DNA of 64,000 nucleotides from Clostridium chromiireducens (GCF_002029255.1 NZ_MZGT01000014.1:21943-85942), one strand, 5' to 3'. Shown: positions 31,196 to 43,209, numbered from the stretch's first letter. The notes: a model not told the origin generated them from the sequence alone. Program-made: numbers and translations.

Positions 31196-32635
31196 TTAAC
31201 TCTTCTTTTGAAAAACATTTACAAATTCTTTATTATCATTAGTCTTAGATAACATATTGATAAGATTTTCTGTAACACCGTCCGAATTACCATCCTTATA
31301 CATTGTCTTTCTTATAGAAAATGCTACATCTAACTCCTCTTTGGATAAAATTAAATCTTCTTTCCTAGTTCCTGATTTATATATATCAATAGCAGGGAAA
31401 ATTCTTCTTTCTTGTAATCTTCTATCAAGATGAACTTCCATATTTCCTGTACCTTTAAACTCTTCAAAAATCATATCATCCATTCTAGAACCTGTCTCAA
31501 CAAGCGCAGTTGCAAGTATTGTCAAGCTTCCTCCCTCTTCAATTTTTCTTGCAGCTCCAAAGAATTTCTTAGGCATTATAAGAGCCCCTGGATCAAGACC
31601 ACCCGACAAAGTTCTACCAGTAGGATTTATTGTCAAATTATAAGCTCTTGATAATCTAGTTATACTATCCATAAGTATGACAACATCTTTTCCTTGCTCA
31701 ACCATCCTCTTTGCTCTTTCCAGAACCATTTGAGCTACTTTTGCATGATTTTGTGGTTCTTCATCAAAAGTTGAATAAACGACATCTCCATTTATAGACC
31801 GCTTCATATCCGTAACCTCTTCTGGTCTTTCATCTATAAGTAGTACTATCAGTTTAACTTCCGGATAATTTTTAGATATGTTTTGCGCCACCTTTTTTAG
31901 CAAAGTAGTCTTTCCTGCTTTAGGTGGTGCTACTATTATTCCTCTTTGCCCTTTACCTATTGGGCAAATTATATCCATTAATCTAGATGACAAATCATTT
32001 TTGTCGGAAGTCTCTAATCTCAATCTTTCTTTTGGATATATAGGAGTTAAAGTTTCAAACGATTTTCTACCTATTGCCTTCTCTGGATGCTCCCCATTAA
32101 CCTTTTGAACAAACAAAAGTGCTTTAAATTTTTCAGTTTCTTTAGCTTCTCTTACTTTTCCTTCAACTTCATCCCCTGTTCTTAGATTAAATCTTCTAAT
32201 TTGAGATGGAGATACATAAATATCATCACTACTGGTCAAATAATTTTTGCATCTTAAGAAACCAAAACTATTATTTTCTAAAATTTCCAAAATCCCTTTT
32301 GCCACATTAGATTCATCTATCATCTCTTTCAAATTTTCTTTTTTCTCTGCAGCTTCAATTTTATTTACTTCTTCTCTTGATTCTGAAATTCTATTAACTT
32401 TTTCAACTTCCCTAGCGCTATTTTTTTCAGTATTATCTTGAGTTTTTTCTCCAACTTTAGGAGCTATATTCTCTCTTAATATTGTTCCATCTTTTTTTAT
32501 AAAATTATTAGAACTCTTTAATATTTCCTCTATAAGTTCATTCTTTTTATATTTAGATATATTTTTAACACCTAAATCTTTAGCAATTTCTTTTAAACTA
32601 GTTAAAGTCATGCTTTCATAATCTTGTTTTGTCAA
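31196..32635 (-). CDS. rho: Transcription termination factor Rho
   Basis: Hexameric RNA helicase that ends transcription. It is 479 residues. The N-terminal Rho-N helices (about 1-45) are followed by a Lys/Glu-rich linker (about 50-110) that is longer than in E. coli. Next come the RNA-binding OB fold and the motor with [11 protein letters not shown]alker A and [16 protein letters not shown]alker B. The start is TTG at 32633-32635, with GGAGGTG 7 nt upstream. A 21-nt palindrome sits just upstream of that site. Confidence 0.97.
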   Translation of the reverse strand: MTKQDYESMTLTSLKEIAKDLGVKNISKYKKNELIEEILKSSNNFIKKDGTILRENIAPKVGEKTQDNTEKNSAREVEKVNRISESREEVNKIEAAEKKENLKEMIDESNVAKGILEILENNSFGFLRCKNYLTSSDDIYVSPSQIRRFNLRTGDEVEGKVREAKETEKFKALLFVQKVNGEHPEKAIGRKSFETLTPIYPKERLRLETSDKNDLSSRLMDIICPIGKGQRGIIVAPPKAGKTTLLKKVAQNISKNYPEVKLIVLLIDERPEEVTDMKRSINGDVVYSTFDEEPQNHAKVAQMVLERAKRMVEQGKDVVILMDSITRLSRAYNLTINPTGRTLSGGLDPGALIMPKKFFGAARKIEEGGSLTILATALVETGSRMDDMIFEEFKGTGNMEVHLDRRLQERRIFPAIDIYKSGTRKEDLILSKEELDVAFSIRKTMYKDGNSDGVTENLINMLSKTNDNKEFVNVFQKKS

Positions 32636-32650
32636 ATTCGCACCTCCAAT

Positions 32651-32671
32651 TTATAGATTATTAATCTATAA
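32651..32671 (-). promoter_or_regulatory. Palindrome before rho ribosome binding site
   Basis: TTATAGATTA / TTAATCTATAA is a near-perfect palindrome 4 nt upstream of the GGAGG of rho. It could be an operator or a leader hairpin affecting translation. The remaining rho-pyrG gap (32672-32851) is AT-rich without a gene. Confidence 0.4.
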
Positions 32672-32851
32672 AAATCAATTCATTTTAATTATAGTTGTAT
32701 TGGAAAATTTAATAATAAGATAATCAGATGTGATACAACGCTTTAGAAATATTTTAGAATAATATTAAATATTATACGATATCATTTTTGATGTTCTATA
32801 AATTTACTAATGTTATAACTTTATTAAGTTAAATATATTATATATAATTTT

Positions 32852-32886
32852 GAACTGGTAAGCTATAAAATAAGTTTACCAGTTCA
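32852..32886 (-). terminator. Hairpin downstream of pyrG
   Basis: GAACTGGTAAGCT / AAGTTTACCAGTTC, about 55 bp after the pyrG stop. No strong U tract follows, so it may terminate weakly or act with Rho. Confidence 0.55.
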
Positions 32887-32939
32887 TATAATTATTATGC
32901 CTAAAATTATTATATATTAAACATGCATATAAAACAAAT

Positions 32940-34619
<1,680 letters not shown>

Positions 34620-34715
34620 GTAAATCACCCCATAAAATATACTATGGGGTATTTGTGTTGCTTAATAACATAGGTATTATAATATCACATATTTATATCA
34701 ATATCTAGTCTTTTT

Positions 34716-35021
34716 TTATAAATTCGTTATGTCACTCTTTTCTATAGTATTCTCCAGTTCAAAATACTTTTCTCTAAAAAATCTATTCACAAGTAATTTT
34801 TCCTCTGCTATTTTCAAATTACTATTTATGCTTCTAGATGTTTTGATCTTAAGCATTTCTTTTATCCTACTAGTTTCTAAGCAATTATTATTTTTTAATA
34901 ATAAAAGTAATATATATTTATTATCTCTATCCTTTAACAGTTCTATAAACTTTTCTTCACTAATTTCATAGTAATTGCATATATTTCTTAAAATACTTAA
35001 ATATTTCAATCTATTTTCCAT
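34716..35021 (-). CDS. Unknown small helical protein, 101 aa
   Basis: I do not recognise this protein. It is predicted almost entirely helical, Lys/Glu/Leu-rich, with no membrane segment or cysteine motif. The segment SRIKEMLKIKTSRSINSNLKIAEEKLL could be a winged-helix-like DNA-binding region, but this is weak. The ATG at 35019-35021 has GGAGGG nearby. It sits where some Firmicutes carry rpoE (delta) before pyrG, but the sequence lacks the acidic tail of delta. Confidence 0.6.
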   Translation of the reverse strand: MENRLKYLSILRNICNYYEISEEKFIELLKDRDNKYILLLLLKNNNCLETSRIKEMLKIKTSRSINSNLKIAEEKLLVNRFFREKYFELENTIEKSDITNL

Positions 35022-35124
35022 AATTATCCCTCCATTTCAAATTATATCCTTATAGTTGTAAACTAATCAGTTTAAATATATCTTTTTATTATATTGAAAA
35101 GGAGGTTATTAAGTATCCTATAAT

Positions 35125-35541
35125 TTACTGTACTTTTATTTCAATTGATAAATTAGTCTTTAATGCAGGTTGTCCACCAATTTCTAAGGCATACATTGTA
35201 TTTATTATTCCACCTTCTTCATCAACATTAATCTCTAATTTTTTAGTATCTATTTTTATTTCCATTACCCCATAAGGTGTTTTGTATAAAGATACAGTCT
35301 TTTGCCTATCTTTAAATTCCATCTTAGTTTCTGTCGTCCCTTCTCTTATTAAATCGAAGGAATCTTCTCTTATTATTATAATAGTTTTGGTACCTTCCAT
35401 ACCTGATAATTTTGTCTCCTCATATTCTACTCTAAATCCGTCTTCTGTTTCATAAAATTCCCCAGGCGTCACTACTCCTATTAAATCTTCTTCATCATTT
35501 AAAACAGCACTATCAACAGTTATAATTGCTTTTTTATTCAT
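35125..35541 (-). CDS. DUF1934 family protein
   Basis: The 138-residue product is beta-rich with pattern EFYETEDGFRVEYEETKLSG and TPYGVMEIKIDTKKL, matching the DUF1934/YwiB calycin-like family of Firmicutes. The family's function is unknown. The ATG at 35539-35541 is chosen because GGAGG lies 8 nt upstream; a longer frame from 35607 would pass through it. It is followed by the small ORF at 34716-35021 and then pyrG. Confidence 0.8.
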   Translation of the reverse strand: MNKKAIITVDSAVLNDEEDLIGVVTPGEFYETEDGFRVEYEETKLSGMEGTKTIIIIREDSFDLIREGTTETKMEFKDRQKTVSLYKTPYGVMEIKIDTKKLEINVDEEGGIINTMYALEIGGQPALKTNLSIEIKVQ

Positions 35542-35708
35542 ATACTCGGCCTCCGATTTTTTATACATATATTTTTCATTAGCATAATACTTAAACTGAC
35601 ATTTCAATCTTATTTCACATTATTCTATTAATTTATTTTGTACTATTACACATAGTACAAAAACTTGTCCAGTTTTTTATATTGAACTCTTTCGTCTTCT
35701 TATTCCAT

Positions 35709-36443
35709 TTAATTAAATATCTCTTTAAGTACCTCTAAAATTTTAAATTTTATTTGTATATTATTATTTCCTTCTTTATTTGCTTCTTCTGTTTTATCTA
35801 AATTTACTTCTTCGGCTCTATTTTTTTTACCATCGCTCACCTTTATCTTTTCCTCTGTTTTATCATATTCAACTTGGGCTTTGGATTCATCAACAAAGCA
35901 TAATGGCGGAAACATCACACACCACCAATTTCTACCCTGTCCACTTCCTATGATTATCCTAAAAGCTTCATAATTTCCTTGTGGCAAGGTAATGTTCCCA
36001 TAGGATTTATCCGGAAAATTTTCTCTAGATAATTCAACTTTCACATCATATTTATAATTATTATTTTTAATCACTTCTTCAGCTATCTTTTTTACATCCT
36101 GCATCTTATCTTTTATGATCTCTCTAGACTCATCTAAAGATTCCGAAGAATTTAAATAAGGATATAAATAATCTATAACTTTATTTTTCACTTCTATTTT
36201 TAATTTTTGATCATCATCATTATCGCTATTAGCTATAACATGAAATCTTATTAATGAGTCCTTAACTTCATTATAATCTAGCATTCTTACATTATCTTGA
36301 GTTTCAGCTCTACTTAGCATTCCAAAAGCACTACTTTCAAGATCTTTATTTGCTCCAACACTTGTACACCCGCTAAATATACTTACAATTGAACACAATA
36401 CAATTATATATACTAATCTTCTTAATCTTAAATATCTTTTCAT
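35709..36443 (-). CDS. spoIIR: Stage II sporulation protein R
   Basis: SpoIIR is secreted from the forespore and triggers SpoIIGA processing of pro-sigma-E. The 244-residue protein has an N-terminal membrane or signal segment (about 8-27), the family hallmark LIRFHVIANSDNDDDQKLK and a later EAFRIIIGSGQGRNWWCVMFPPLCF. The C-terminal Lys/Glu-rich tail is lineage-specific. The ATG at 36441-36443 has GGGGGT 7 nt upstream. It is expected to be sigma-F dependent. Confidence 0.95.
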   Translation of the reverse strand: MKRYLRLRRLVYIIVLCSIVSIFSGCTSVGANKDLESSAFGMLSRAETQDNVRMLDYNEVKDSLIRFHVIANSDNDDDQKLKIEVKNKVIDYLYPYLNSSESLDESREIIKDKMQDVKKIAEEVIKNNNYKYDVKVELSRENFPDKSYGNITLPQGNYEAFRIIIGSGQGRNWWCVMFPPLCFVDESKAQVEYDKTEEKIKVSDGKKNRAEEVNLDKTEEANKEGNNNIQIKFKILEVLKEIFN

Positions 36444-36505
36444 AAACAAACCCCCTTGTAGTTCAAAGTATTACCACTTGGAGGCTTTTTATACATTTTT
36501 TCAAG

Positions 36506-37348
36506 TTAAATTGTTCTTGTTATAAATACATCTTTATACTTCTTCTTCATATTATCATAACACATTTGCGCTTTTAGCATATCATCAAAGAAAGCAAAAA
36601 CAGTAGGACCACTACCACTCATCATAGTACCAATGGCACCATTCAGTATAGTTTCCTCTTTAATATTAGAAATAATTTTATGCTTCTTCAGAGTTACATT
36701 TTCTAATAAGTTTTTCATATTATTGGCGATAAAATAAATATCATCATTTTCTATAGCTTCTATTAACTCCTTTATCCTAGGATGAAAAACAACTTTGGAT
36801 AAATCAAAACTCTTATACACCTCTTTAGTCGAAACTCCAAAAGGCGGTTTTATTAAAACTAAAATCTTATTCTGAAAGCTTTTTAAGTTTGTAATTTTCT
36901 CACCAATGCCTTCACATAATGCTGTTCCACCACTAATACAGTACGGAACATCTGCACCTAACTTTAATCCTAACTCTTTTAGCTCATTATTATTTGCATT
37001 AATATTAAATAACTTATTCATAATTTTTAGAACTCCCGATGCATCAGTGCTTCCTCCCGCTAGTCCAGCTGATACAGGAATGTTTTTTATTATATTTATA
37101 TTAACTCCTTCATCAATAGAATAAGTTTCCTTAAATAATCTTGCTGCTTTATATGCTAAATTTCTTTCATCTGTAGGAACATAATGCTTGTTACAAGTTA
37201 TATTTATCCCTGACTCACACTTCTCTACTTCAATTATGTCATATAAATCTATAGTCTGCATTATCATTCGTAATAAATGATATCCATCTTCTCTTTTCCC
37301 CACAACATCTAAGGCGATATTTATTTTTGCATAAGCCTTAATCCTCAT
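36506..37348 (-). CDS. ispE: 4-diphosphocytidyl-2-C-methylerythritol kinase
   Basis: GHMP kinase of the methylerythritol phosphate isoprenoid pathway. The 280-residue product begins MRIKAYAKINIALDVVGKR, with the ATP-binding PVSAGLAGGSTDASG and the C-terminal MMSGSGPTVFAFF. The ATG at 37346-37348 has AGAGGAG upstream; longer frames pass through it. It lies upstream of spoIIR. Confidence 0.97.
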   Translation of the reverse strand: MRIKAYAKINIALDVVGKREDGYHLLRMIMQTIDLYDIIEVEKCESGINITCNKHYVPTDERNLAYKAARLFKETYSIDEGVNINIIKNIPVSAGLAGGSTDASGVLKIMNKLFNINANNNELKELGLKLGADVPYCISGGTALCEGIGEKITNLKSFQNKILVLIKPPFGVSTKEVYKSFDLSKVVFHPRIKELIEAIENDDIYFIANNMKNLLENVTLKKHKIISNIKEETILNGAIGTMMSGSGPTVFAFFDDMLKAQMCYDNMKKKYKDVFITRTI

Positions 37349-37460
37349 TTTATATATCTCCTCTGCACATTTTAACAATATTCTATCATAGCTAAAAAAT
37401 CTTGTCTAATAAGTTATTTAAAAAAGGCTCATTATGCATTCATTGAGATATTGGGGTATA

Positions 37461-37489
37461 TACTTTATGCTTAATAAAGCATAAAGTAT
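37461..37489. terminator. Palindrome downstream of cphA
   Basis: TACTTTATGCTT / AAGCATAAAGTA, 20 bp after the cphA stop. It has the stem of a terminator but no real U tract on the minus strand. Confidence 0.5.
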
Positions 37490-37509
37490 TGTTCCTTATT
37501 AAATTCAAG

Positions 37510-40146
37510 TTACAGACTATTAATATATCGTCTGTACTTTCTGGTGTTTGACTCTACTAAATACTCTTTATTTATAACATCTACAAGCGCATCTAATTTT
37601 TCATAAAAAACTACAATTATGTCATTTTCATTACTGGCACTTATAGCATGTTTTAAGGCTTCTACTTCGTCTAAGCATATATCTATATCTGCATTTTTAT
37701 TTGCTTTTAATATAGATTTTTCTAAAATTTCTGCAATTTCTCCAACATTTCTGCCACGTCTATCTTTATCCTCTTTTATAATTATCTTATCTAAGCTATT
37801 GGCACATATTTCTCCAATCGCATACCCTATATCATCTTTTCTATCTCCTGGTATTCCAATCACACCAATAAGATTACTTTTTCCTTTCATCTTCTTCAAT
37901 GAAGATATAACCGCCTTATATCCCTCTATATTATGGGCATAATCTAAAATAACTTTTCTACCATAATAATTATATACATTAAACCTTCCACTATTGTATT
38001 TTCCATCCAATTTAAAATCCATAAATGCTTTTGAGATAATACAATAATCAATATTTAGACCTACCAATCCTGCACAAGCTGCCATAGCATTTTCGATATT
38101 ATACTCCAGTTGTCCATTATAAGATATAGGTAATTCTTTTACTGAAACTACCTCATATTTTTTATTTTTGTTTACTACACATATAATATCATTTTCTATG
38201 AAGACAGCTATTTTACCATTATTTATATTCTCTTGTATCAAAGGATTCTCTTTTGACTTAGAGAAATAAATCTTCTCAGCTTCAAGCCTATTAATTATAG
38301 TTTTACTGTATTTATCATCAGCATTTATTACCACAACTCCATTAGGTTTTACCGCTTCCCCAACTAATGCTTTTGTAAAACTTAGTTCTTCAATAGTATT
38401 AATTTCATCTAAACCCAAATGGTCATTTGTTATATTGGTTACAACAGCTACATCTGCAAGATCATACGCTAACCCCCTTTTTACCAATCCACCTCTAGCC
38501 GTTTCTAAAACTGCTACCTCTACATCTTTATTTAATAAAACTGTCCTTGCACTTTCAAATCCTGCATCATCACCCTTATGAATGCATTTGTCGTTTATAT
38601 ATATACCATCAGTTGATGTCATTCCTACAGTATTACTCACTTTTCTTAGCACATGACTTATTAGTCTTGTAGTTGTTGTTTTTCCATTTGTTCCAGTAAC
38701 AGAAACTATAGGAATATTATATGGCTTTTCATCATAAAGCATTTCTAAAATCGCTTTTCCTACATTTCTCGTTCTTCCTTTTAGAGGATAATGGTGCATT
38801 CTTATTCCTGGAGCAGCATTTACCTCCAATATAACACCATTGTTCTTTTCAAGTGGAACACTTATGTCCTTTGTACAGATATCAACTCCACATATATCTA
38901 ACCCTAAAGTTTTCGCCGCATTTATACAATGTTCAATATTTTCTTCACAAATTTCATCAGTACAATCTACTGCCATACCACCAGTTGAAAGATTTGCATT
39001 TTCTCTTAATAATATTTTTTCTCCGTCTTTAGGTATATAGTTTAATTCTAATCCTCTTTTTGAGAGACAAGAAATTAATTCTTGATTAATTTTTATTTTA
39101 GTTAATGCTTTTTCGTGATCTTCTCCTCTAAGAGGATCCTCATTAATAACATCAATTAATTTCTTTAAAGTATCCTTGCCATTTCCAATAACAAAAGGTG
39201 CGAGTCTTAACGATGCCGCCACCACCTTATAGTTTACTACACAAACTCTATAATCTCTTCCATCAAGATATTTTTCAAGAATTATATCCTTTTGCTTTTT
39301 CTTTAAATTCATGAATGCTTCAACTAATTGCTTCTGATTATTTATATTAAGGATTACCCCTTGACCCTTATTTCCACATTGAGGTTTTAATACTACTGGA
39401 TATCCTACTCTCTCTGCTTCCTGTAATAATCCGATTAAATTATGTACCTTGCTTCCTTCTGCTACAGGAATATTCTGATTTTGAAGTAATTGTTTTGTTA
39501 AAAGCTTATCACAAGATATATCAACACCTACACACTTTGTTTTACTTCCTATTGATGCTTCTATTATTCTACCAGCTTTTCCATATCCTATTTGATATAT
39601 ATTGCTATCACCAAGTTGCATTACCGGAAGATTATATTCTTTCGCTGCATCACAAATTGCTTTTGTAGTTGCTCCCATTTGCTCATTTTGTAGAATTTCT
39701 TTTATAATATCTATTCTTCCACTAAAATCTATTTGGTTTTGTTTAATTAATGAATTTACTAAATCAATAGCTAAATTAGCAATTTCAGTAGCAGTATTTT
39801 TATATTCATATTGGATGATGATATAATACATATCCCCCTCAATTTCTCTTGCCTTTCCATATGAAACATCCATACCCAAATTATTTTGTATTGCAATCAT
39901 TATATGTTCACAAATATGTGCTAAGTATGTTCCTTCACTGAGTCTTTTAACAAAGCCTCCTTCTTCATCAATACCACATCTATGATTTTTTAACTCTGGT
40001 ATAATATTAACAAGATTAAAATTGAAATTTGGTATATCCTTGCTTGGAATTTCACAATATCCTTCTAAATCGACATCTATTCTTATACACTTTTTATGAG
40101 AATAAACATTCTGTCCTTCATATATTCTCTTTTGTAGTATCTTCAT
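37510..40146 (-). CDS. cphA: Cyanophycin synthetase
   Basis: Polymerises Asp and Arg into cyanophycin, a nitrogen reserve polymer. The 878-residue protein has the CphA-specific N-terminal domain, an ATP-grasp domain (about 210-470, with YPVVLKPQCGNKGQGV and VILEVNAAPGIRMHHYP) and a Mur-ligase-like C-domain beginning VTGTNGKTTTTRLI. The motif DYAHNIEGYKAV lies near residue 735. The ATG at 40144-40146 overlaps the end of cphB by 29 bp; GAGGAGG is 12 nt upstream. Synthesis and degradation genes form one operon. Confidence 0.96.
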   Translation of the reverse strand: MKILQKRIYEGQNVYSHKKCIRIDVDLEGYCEIPSKDIPNFNFNLVNIIPELKNHRCGIDEEGGFVKRLSEGTYLAHICEHIMIAIQNNLGMDVSYGKAREIEGDMYYIIIQYEYKNTATEIANLAIDLVNSLIKQNQIDFSGRIDIIKEILQNEQMGATTKAICDAAKEYNLPVMQLGDSNIYQIGYGKAGRIIEASIGSKTKCVGVDISCDKLLTKQLLQNQNIPVAEGSKVHNLIGLLQEAERVGYPVVLKPQCGNKGQGVILNINNQKQLVEAFMNLKKKQKDIILEKYLDGRDYRVCVVNYKVVAASLRLAPFVIGNGKDTLKKLIDVINEDPLRGEDHEKALTKIKINQELISCLSKRGLELNYIPKDGEKILLRENANLSTGGMAVDCTDEICEENIEHCINAAKTLGLDICGVDICTKDISVPLEKNNGVILEVNAAPGIRMHHYPLKGRTRNVGKAILEMLYDEKPYNIPIVSVTGTNGKTTTTRLISHVLRKVSNTVGMTSTDGIYINDKCIHKGDDAGFESARTVLLNKDVEVAVLETARGGLVKRGLAYDLADVAVVTNITNDHLGLDEINTIEELSFTKALVGEAVKPNGVVVINADDKYSKTIINRLEAEKIYFSKSKENPLIQENINNGKIAVFIENDIICVVNKNKKYEVVSVKELPISYNGQLEYNIENAMAACAGLVGLNIDYCIISKAFMDFKLDGKYNSGRFNVYNYYGRKVILDYAHNIEGYKAVISSLKKMKGKSNLIGVIGIPGDRKDDIGYAIGEICANSLDKIIIKEDKDRRGRNVGEIAEILEKSILKANKNADIDICLDEVEALKHAISASNENDIIVVFYEKLDALVDVINKEYLVESNTRKYRRYINSL

Positions 40147-40963
40147 GACTAAACTTTTCCTCCTCAAAAGGTGACTTTTTTATAAGATCAAATTTATTTC
40201 CATCAGTTAATACATGTAATTTAACATTGTGCATACTTAAAATATCATCCGCGTATAATTCTGAGACATTAGTATAAGTAATTGCACTACCATCAATAAA
40301 ATAAACTGCCCCTTCTCCTATAACTTCTATTCTTCCGGATTGATTAACTATTATTCCCGTATTTTCATCTATTCCTATTCCTAAAACTTCAGGATTTTGT
40401 GCGATTCCTGTTAATAACCTTCCTATTCTTCCTCTTTGAGCAAAATGTTGATCAATTATAACATCTTTAATTAACCCTAGTCCTGGAGACATTTTTAATG
40501 TACATTTTCTTGGATCATCATCATCTTGTCCTTGAACTATCATTGTGTCACTCATTACAGATGCCCCTGCTGAAGTCCCTACTATAAATGCACCATTCTT
40601 CCATGCTTCTTCTAACGCATCGTAAACTGGAGTTCCACCAATTAAACTTGTTATTTTTAATTGATCTCCTCCTGTAAAAAATATTAATGCAGACTCTCTT
40701 ATTAGTTCTACATTCATATCGTCAGATGCTTCTGTTCTCTCGCTTATATCTAATACTTTTATATTTTTTACTCCAAGCTCTCCAAAAACTTCTTTATATT
40801 TACTCGCGGCTTCTTTGGGATAGTCAGTTGCGATTGTTGCAACTAATAATACATCTTCATTCTTATCAATAGAATCACATACTCTTTTTAGAATTTCTTT
40901 TTTTCCTTCTTTATCTTCTGCTCCTCCAATGATTATTAAATTACCACTTAAAACTTTTTTCAA
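40118..40963 (-). CDS. cphB: Cyanophycinase
   Basis: Serine peptidase of family S51 that releases beta-Asp-Arg dipeptides from cyanophycin. The 281-residue protein has the nucleophile elbow VGTSAGASVMSD, FFTGGDQ and DQHFAQRGRIGRLL, all typical of the family. The start is TTG at 40961-40963 with GAGGTG well spaced upstream. Its 3' end overlaps cphA, indicating translational coupling. Confidence 0.96.
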   Translation of the reverse strand: MKKVLSGNLIIIGGAEDKEGKKEILKRVCDSIDKNEDVLLVATIATDYPKEAASKYKEVFGELGVKNIKVLDISERTEASDDMNVELIRESALIFFTGGDQLKITSLIGGTPVYDALEEAWKNGAFIVGTSAGASVMSDTMIVQGQDDDDPRKCTLKMSPGLGLIKDVIIDQHFAQRGRIGRLLTGIAQNPEVLGIGIDENTGIIVNQSGRIEVIGEGAVYFIDGSAITYTNVSELYADDILSMHNVKLHVLTDGNKFDLIKKSPFEEEKFSHEDTTKENI

Positions 40964-41036
40964 ATTTTATCACCTCATATCATGCATTACATATTCTATC
41001 CACGAATTTTAATAATTATTCAAAAAATTAGCTTCA

Positions 41037-41072
41037 ACAAAAAGAGGCTTCCAGATAACTATAAAGCCTCTT
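41037..41072 (-). terminator. Terminator after SPOCS/LysM gene
   Basis: AAGAGGCTT / AAGCCTCTT followed on the minus strand by five T in all, about 35 bp past the stop codon. Confidence 0.85.
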
Positions 41073-41106
41073 GAAACCTCTCTTTATTTTATGAACTTAT
41101 TATTTC

Positions 41107-42669
41107 CTAAAAAATAGCTCTTCCCGGAATTATTAATTTTCTTCCCTCTTCTATATGTTCAGGATCCTCAATTTTATTTATTTTAATCAGATCATTTACT
41201 GTTGTATTATACTTCTTAGCCAAATCCCAAAAAGTATCGCCTTTACCCACAACATAAATAGTTATGCTTGCTTTTTTTTCTGGAATATCTCCCTCTTCCT
41301 CAATTATGTCTGAAATAAATTCTTTATTTACTTCGTATAAAACCTTGCCAGATAATATTATATTGGCTTTAATTGCTATACTATTTCCTTCTATTGCTGC
41401 ATCTATGTTTTCTAAATTTGCTTTCACTATAGATTTCATATTTTCGTCAGCACCACTAATATCTATCATTGCTGAAAATGGTATTTCAGCTTTAATATGT
41501 GATAAATATTTTTCCTCATCTGTTGTCTTGTATAGCACATCTGCTTTAACAATGCCTTCTACAACAACTCGATCTCTCATAACTTGCTTATCAGTTATTA
41601 TTATAGTTCCATTTGCAGATATAATATGTTCAGGTCTTAAATCATTATCTTTCAATTGAATATTATACTTAATTATTGATTCAGAGTTATTAATTCCATG
41701 TAGAATGCCAACCTCATGTTCATCTTTCTTAAGCCCAAGCAAACATTTAGTAGAATATGCATCTTTAATTGTATCTATATTTTCCTTTGAAAATATTTTA
41801 ACATTCGCTCTCACTACGAACTCATCATTTACGATTCTTACTTCTCCCAAGTCGTCTTCTTCTAACATTAAGTCATTATTTAACACTTCATATGAAACAT
41901 TTGGAATCATATCTGATGTAATGCCTCTAATTTCTTCTTCTTTTGATAAGTAAACATCGTCCTCTAACGGAATTAATTCTCTAGAATCCTCTCCTTTGTA
42001 TAAAATATTTAATTTACAGTAACATCCAAGATATATTTTGTCGTCTACAATTTTTATTTCTTTTTTGTGCAGTAATAATGAACATTTTAATATTTTACTA
42101 ATTTGAGGCTTATCCATTCCTACTCTGATCATAGATCTACCAACTAATTCAACATTTTCAGTTGCATTCATTTTGTTTATTGTTTCTGTATTTTTTAATA
42201 CTTCTACCTCATCGCTTCCTTCTATATCTTTTACAAATTCGAATTCATTGCTTTTATAAAGCTCCCAATCTATTGTAATTATGCCTTGGATAGATATTTT
42301 CCTTTCATTCATTATAGCAGCTTCTATATGTTCAACATTACACTCCGCTTCACAAATCACTTTATTTTCACCTTGATTTAAATCAATATTATTAGTGAAG
42401 TTTTGGTTATAGCTAACCGAATTTGCCACTAAGCCATCTTCTTTAGCTAAATATATTACTGTGTATTCAACTTTACCTTCAATTACTATTTTATCACCAA
42501 TTAGTTCCTTATTAGTTATAGTCGGTCTAGCTTCTACAGTTAATATCTCTTGTACGTCTGGATGAGTATCTGGTATTAAGTATTCATCTTTTAATACTGT
42601 ATTAGTATTGTTTTCTCTAAGTAACTGCTCAAATTGTACATTTTCTTTTATGATATCTATATCTGCCAT
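41107..42669 (-). CDS. SPOCS (DUF3794) and LysM domain protein, probable spore envelope protein
   Basis: The 520-residue protein carries repeated DUF3794/SPOCS-type beta modules (for example LIPDTHPDVQEILTVEARP at about 28-46, and later ILYKGEDSRELIPLEDDV). A C-terminal LysM module (about 472-518) contains YVVGKGDTFWDLAKKYNTTV. SPOCS proteins of clostridia are associated with spore coat or exosporium, and LysM can bind peptidoglycan. There is no signal peptide, which fits deposition from the mother cell. The ATG follows GGAGG. It is a single gene with its own terminator. Confidence 0.9.
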   Translation of the reverse strand: MADIDIIKENVQFEQLLRENNTNTVLKDEYLIPDTHPDVQEILTVEARPTITNKELIGDKIVIEGKVEYTVIYLAKEDGLVANSVSYNQNFTNNIDLNQGENKVICEAECNVEHIEAAIMNERKISIQGIITIDWELYKSNEFEFVKDIEGSDEVEVLKNTETINKMNATENVELVGRSMIRVGMDKPQISKILKCSLLLHKKEIKIVDDKIYLGCYCKLNILYKGEDSRELIPLEDDVYLSKEEEIRGITSDMIPNVSYEVLNNDLMLEEDDLGEVRIVNDEFVVRANVKIFSKENIDTIKDAYSTKCLLGLKKDEHEVGILHGINNSESIIKYNIQLKDNDLRPEHIISANGTIIITDKQVMRDRVVVEGIVKADVLYKTTDEEKYLSHIKAEIPFSAMIDISGADENMKSIVKANLENIDAAIEGNSIAIKANIILSGKVLYEVNKEFISDIIEEEGDIPEKKASITIYVVGKGDTFWDLAKKYNTTVNDLIKINKIEDPEHIEEGRKLIIPGRAIF

Positions 42670-42824
42670 CTTTTTTATACCTCCATAAAATTCCTATTAT
42701 TCATTTATATACTTTTAAGATGAAATTTATGATAGGTATATTTTTATTTTAATATTAAATTTTAGTAAAGATTTTATAATTTTCGCCTGATAATTTTTTC
42801 TTCTAAATTTTTTTTCGTTTTTTA

Positions 42825-42853
42825 TTGACATATACTATTTTTTGTCGTAATAT
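42825..42853 (+). promoter_or_regulatory. Promoter of candidate small RNA
   Basis: TTGACA, 17-nt spacer, TAATAT. The -35 is perfect and the -10 matches 4 of 6. Confidence 0.65.
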
Positions 42854-42860
42854 AGTAAGT

Positions 42861-42947
42861 GGTTATTGACCATATAACCTCTCATAAATTCTCAATACCC
42901 TTTTATACCATAGTTGAAAGATGGAAACCCACCATCTTTCTTTTTTT
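42861..42947 (+). ncRNA. Candidate small RNA, about 87 nt
   Basis: Predicted from a promoter at 42825-42853 and an intrinsic terminator GAAAGATGG / CCATCTTTC plus seven T (42916-42947). The 5' part can fold as GGTTAT / ATAACC. Neither flanking gene is on this strand, so the terminator is not explained by a protein gene. I do not recognise the RNA family. Confidence 0.5.
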
Positions 42948-43209
42948 GTATTTGCATGCAATTAATTCAGCTTTCTTAGCGAATTTTGCGTTTAAATTAT
43001 CAATTTATTGGTAATTTTTTTCATAACATCTCATAAACACATCTTAAACTTTCCAATAATTTACTTCTCTAATGGCGCCTATTCAGAAATATCACCAGAA
43101 AGTTATTATCTTACATTTTTAAAAACATCCATTTATTTAAATTATAATAAAAATAAATATTAAATAATAAATTTACTTGTAAAGTTATTATTTAATATTC
43201 TTTATTAAA

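Larger units (their letters stand above)
42670..43209. other. Intergenic region hosting a candidate small RNA
   Basis: No ORF with a ribosome binding site is present. The notable content is the promoter-to-terminator unit at 42825-42947 on the plus strand; the rest is AT-rich. Confidence 0.6.

Noticed and set aside
34620..34715. CTP-sensitive attenuator of pyrG by reiterative transcription
   Set aside because: The hairpin with GGGG is present, but I find neither a clear pyrG start at a G run nor a U tract after the stem on the minus strand.
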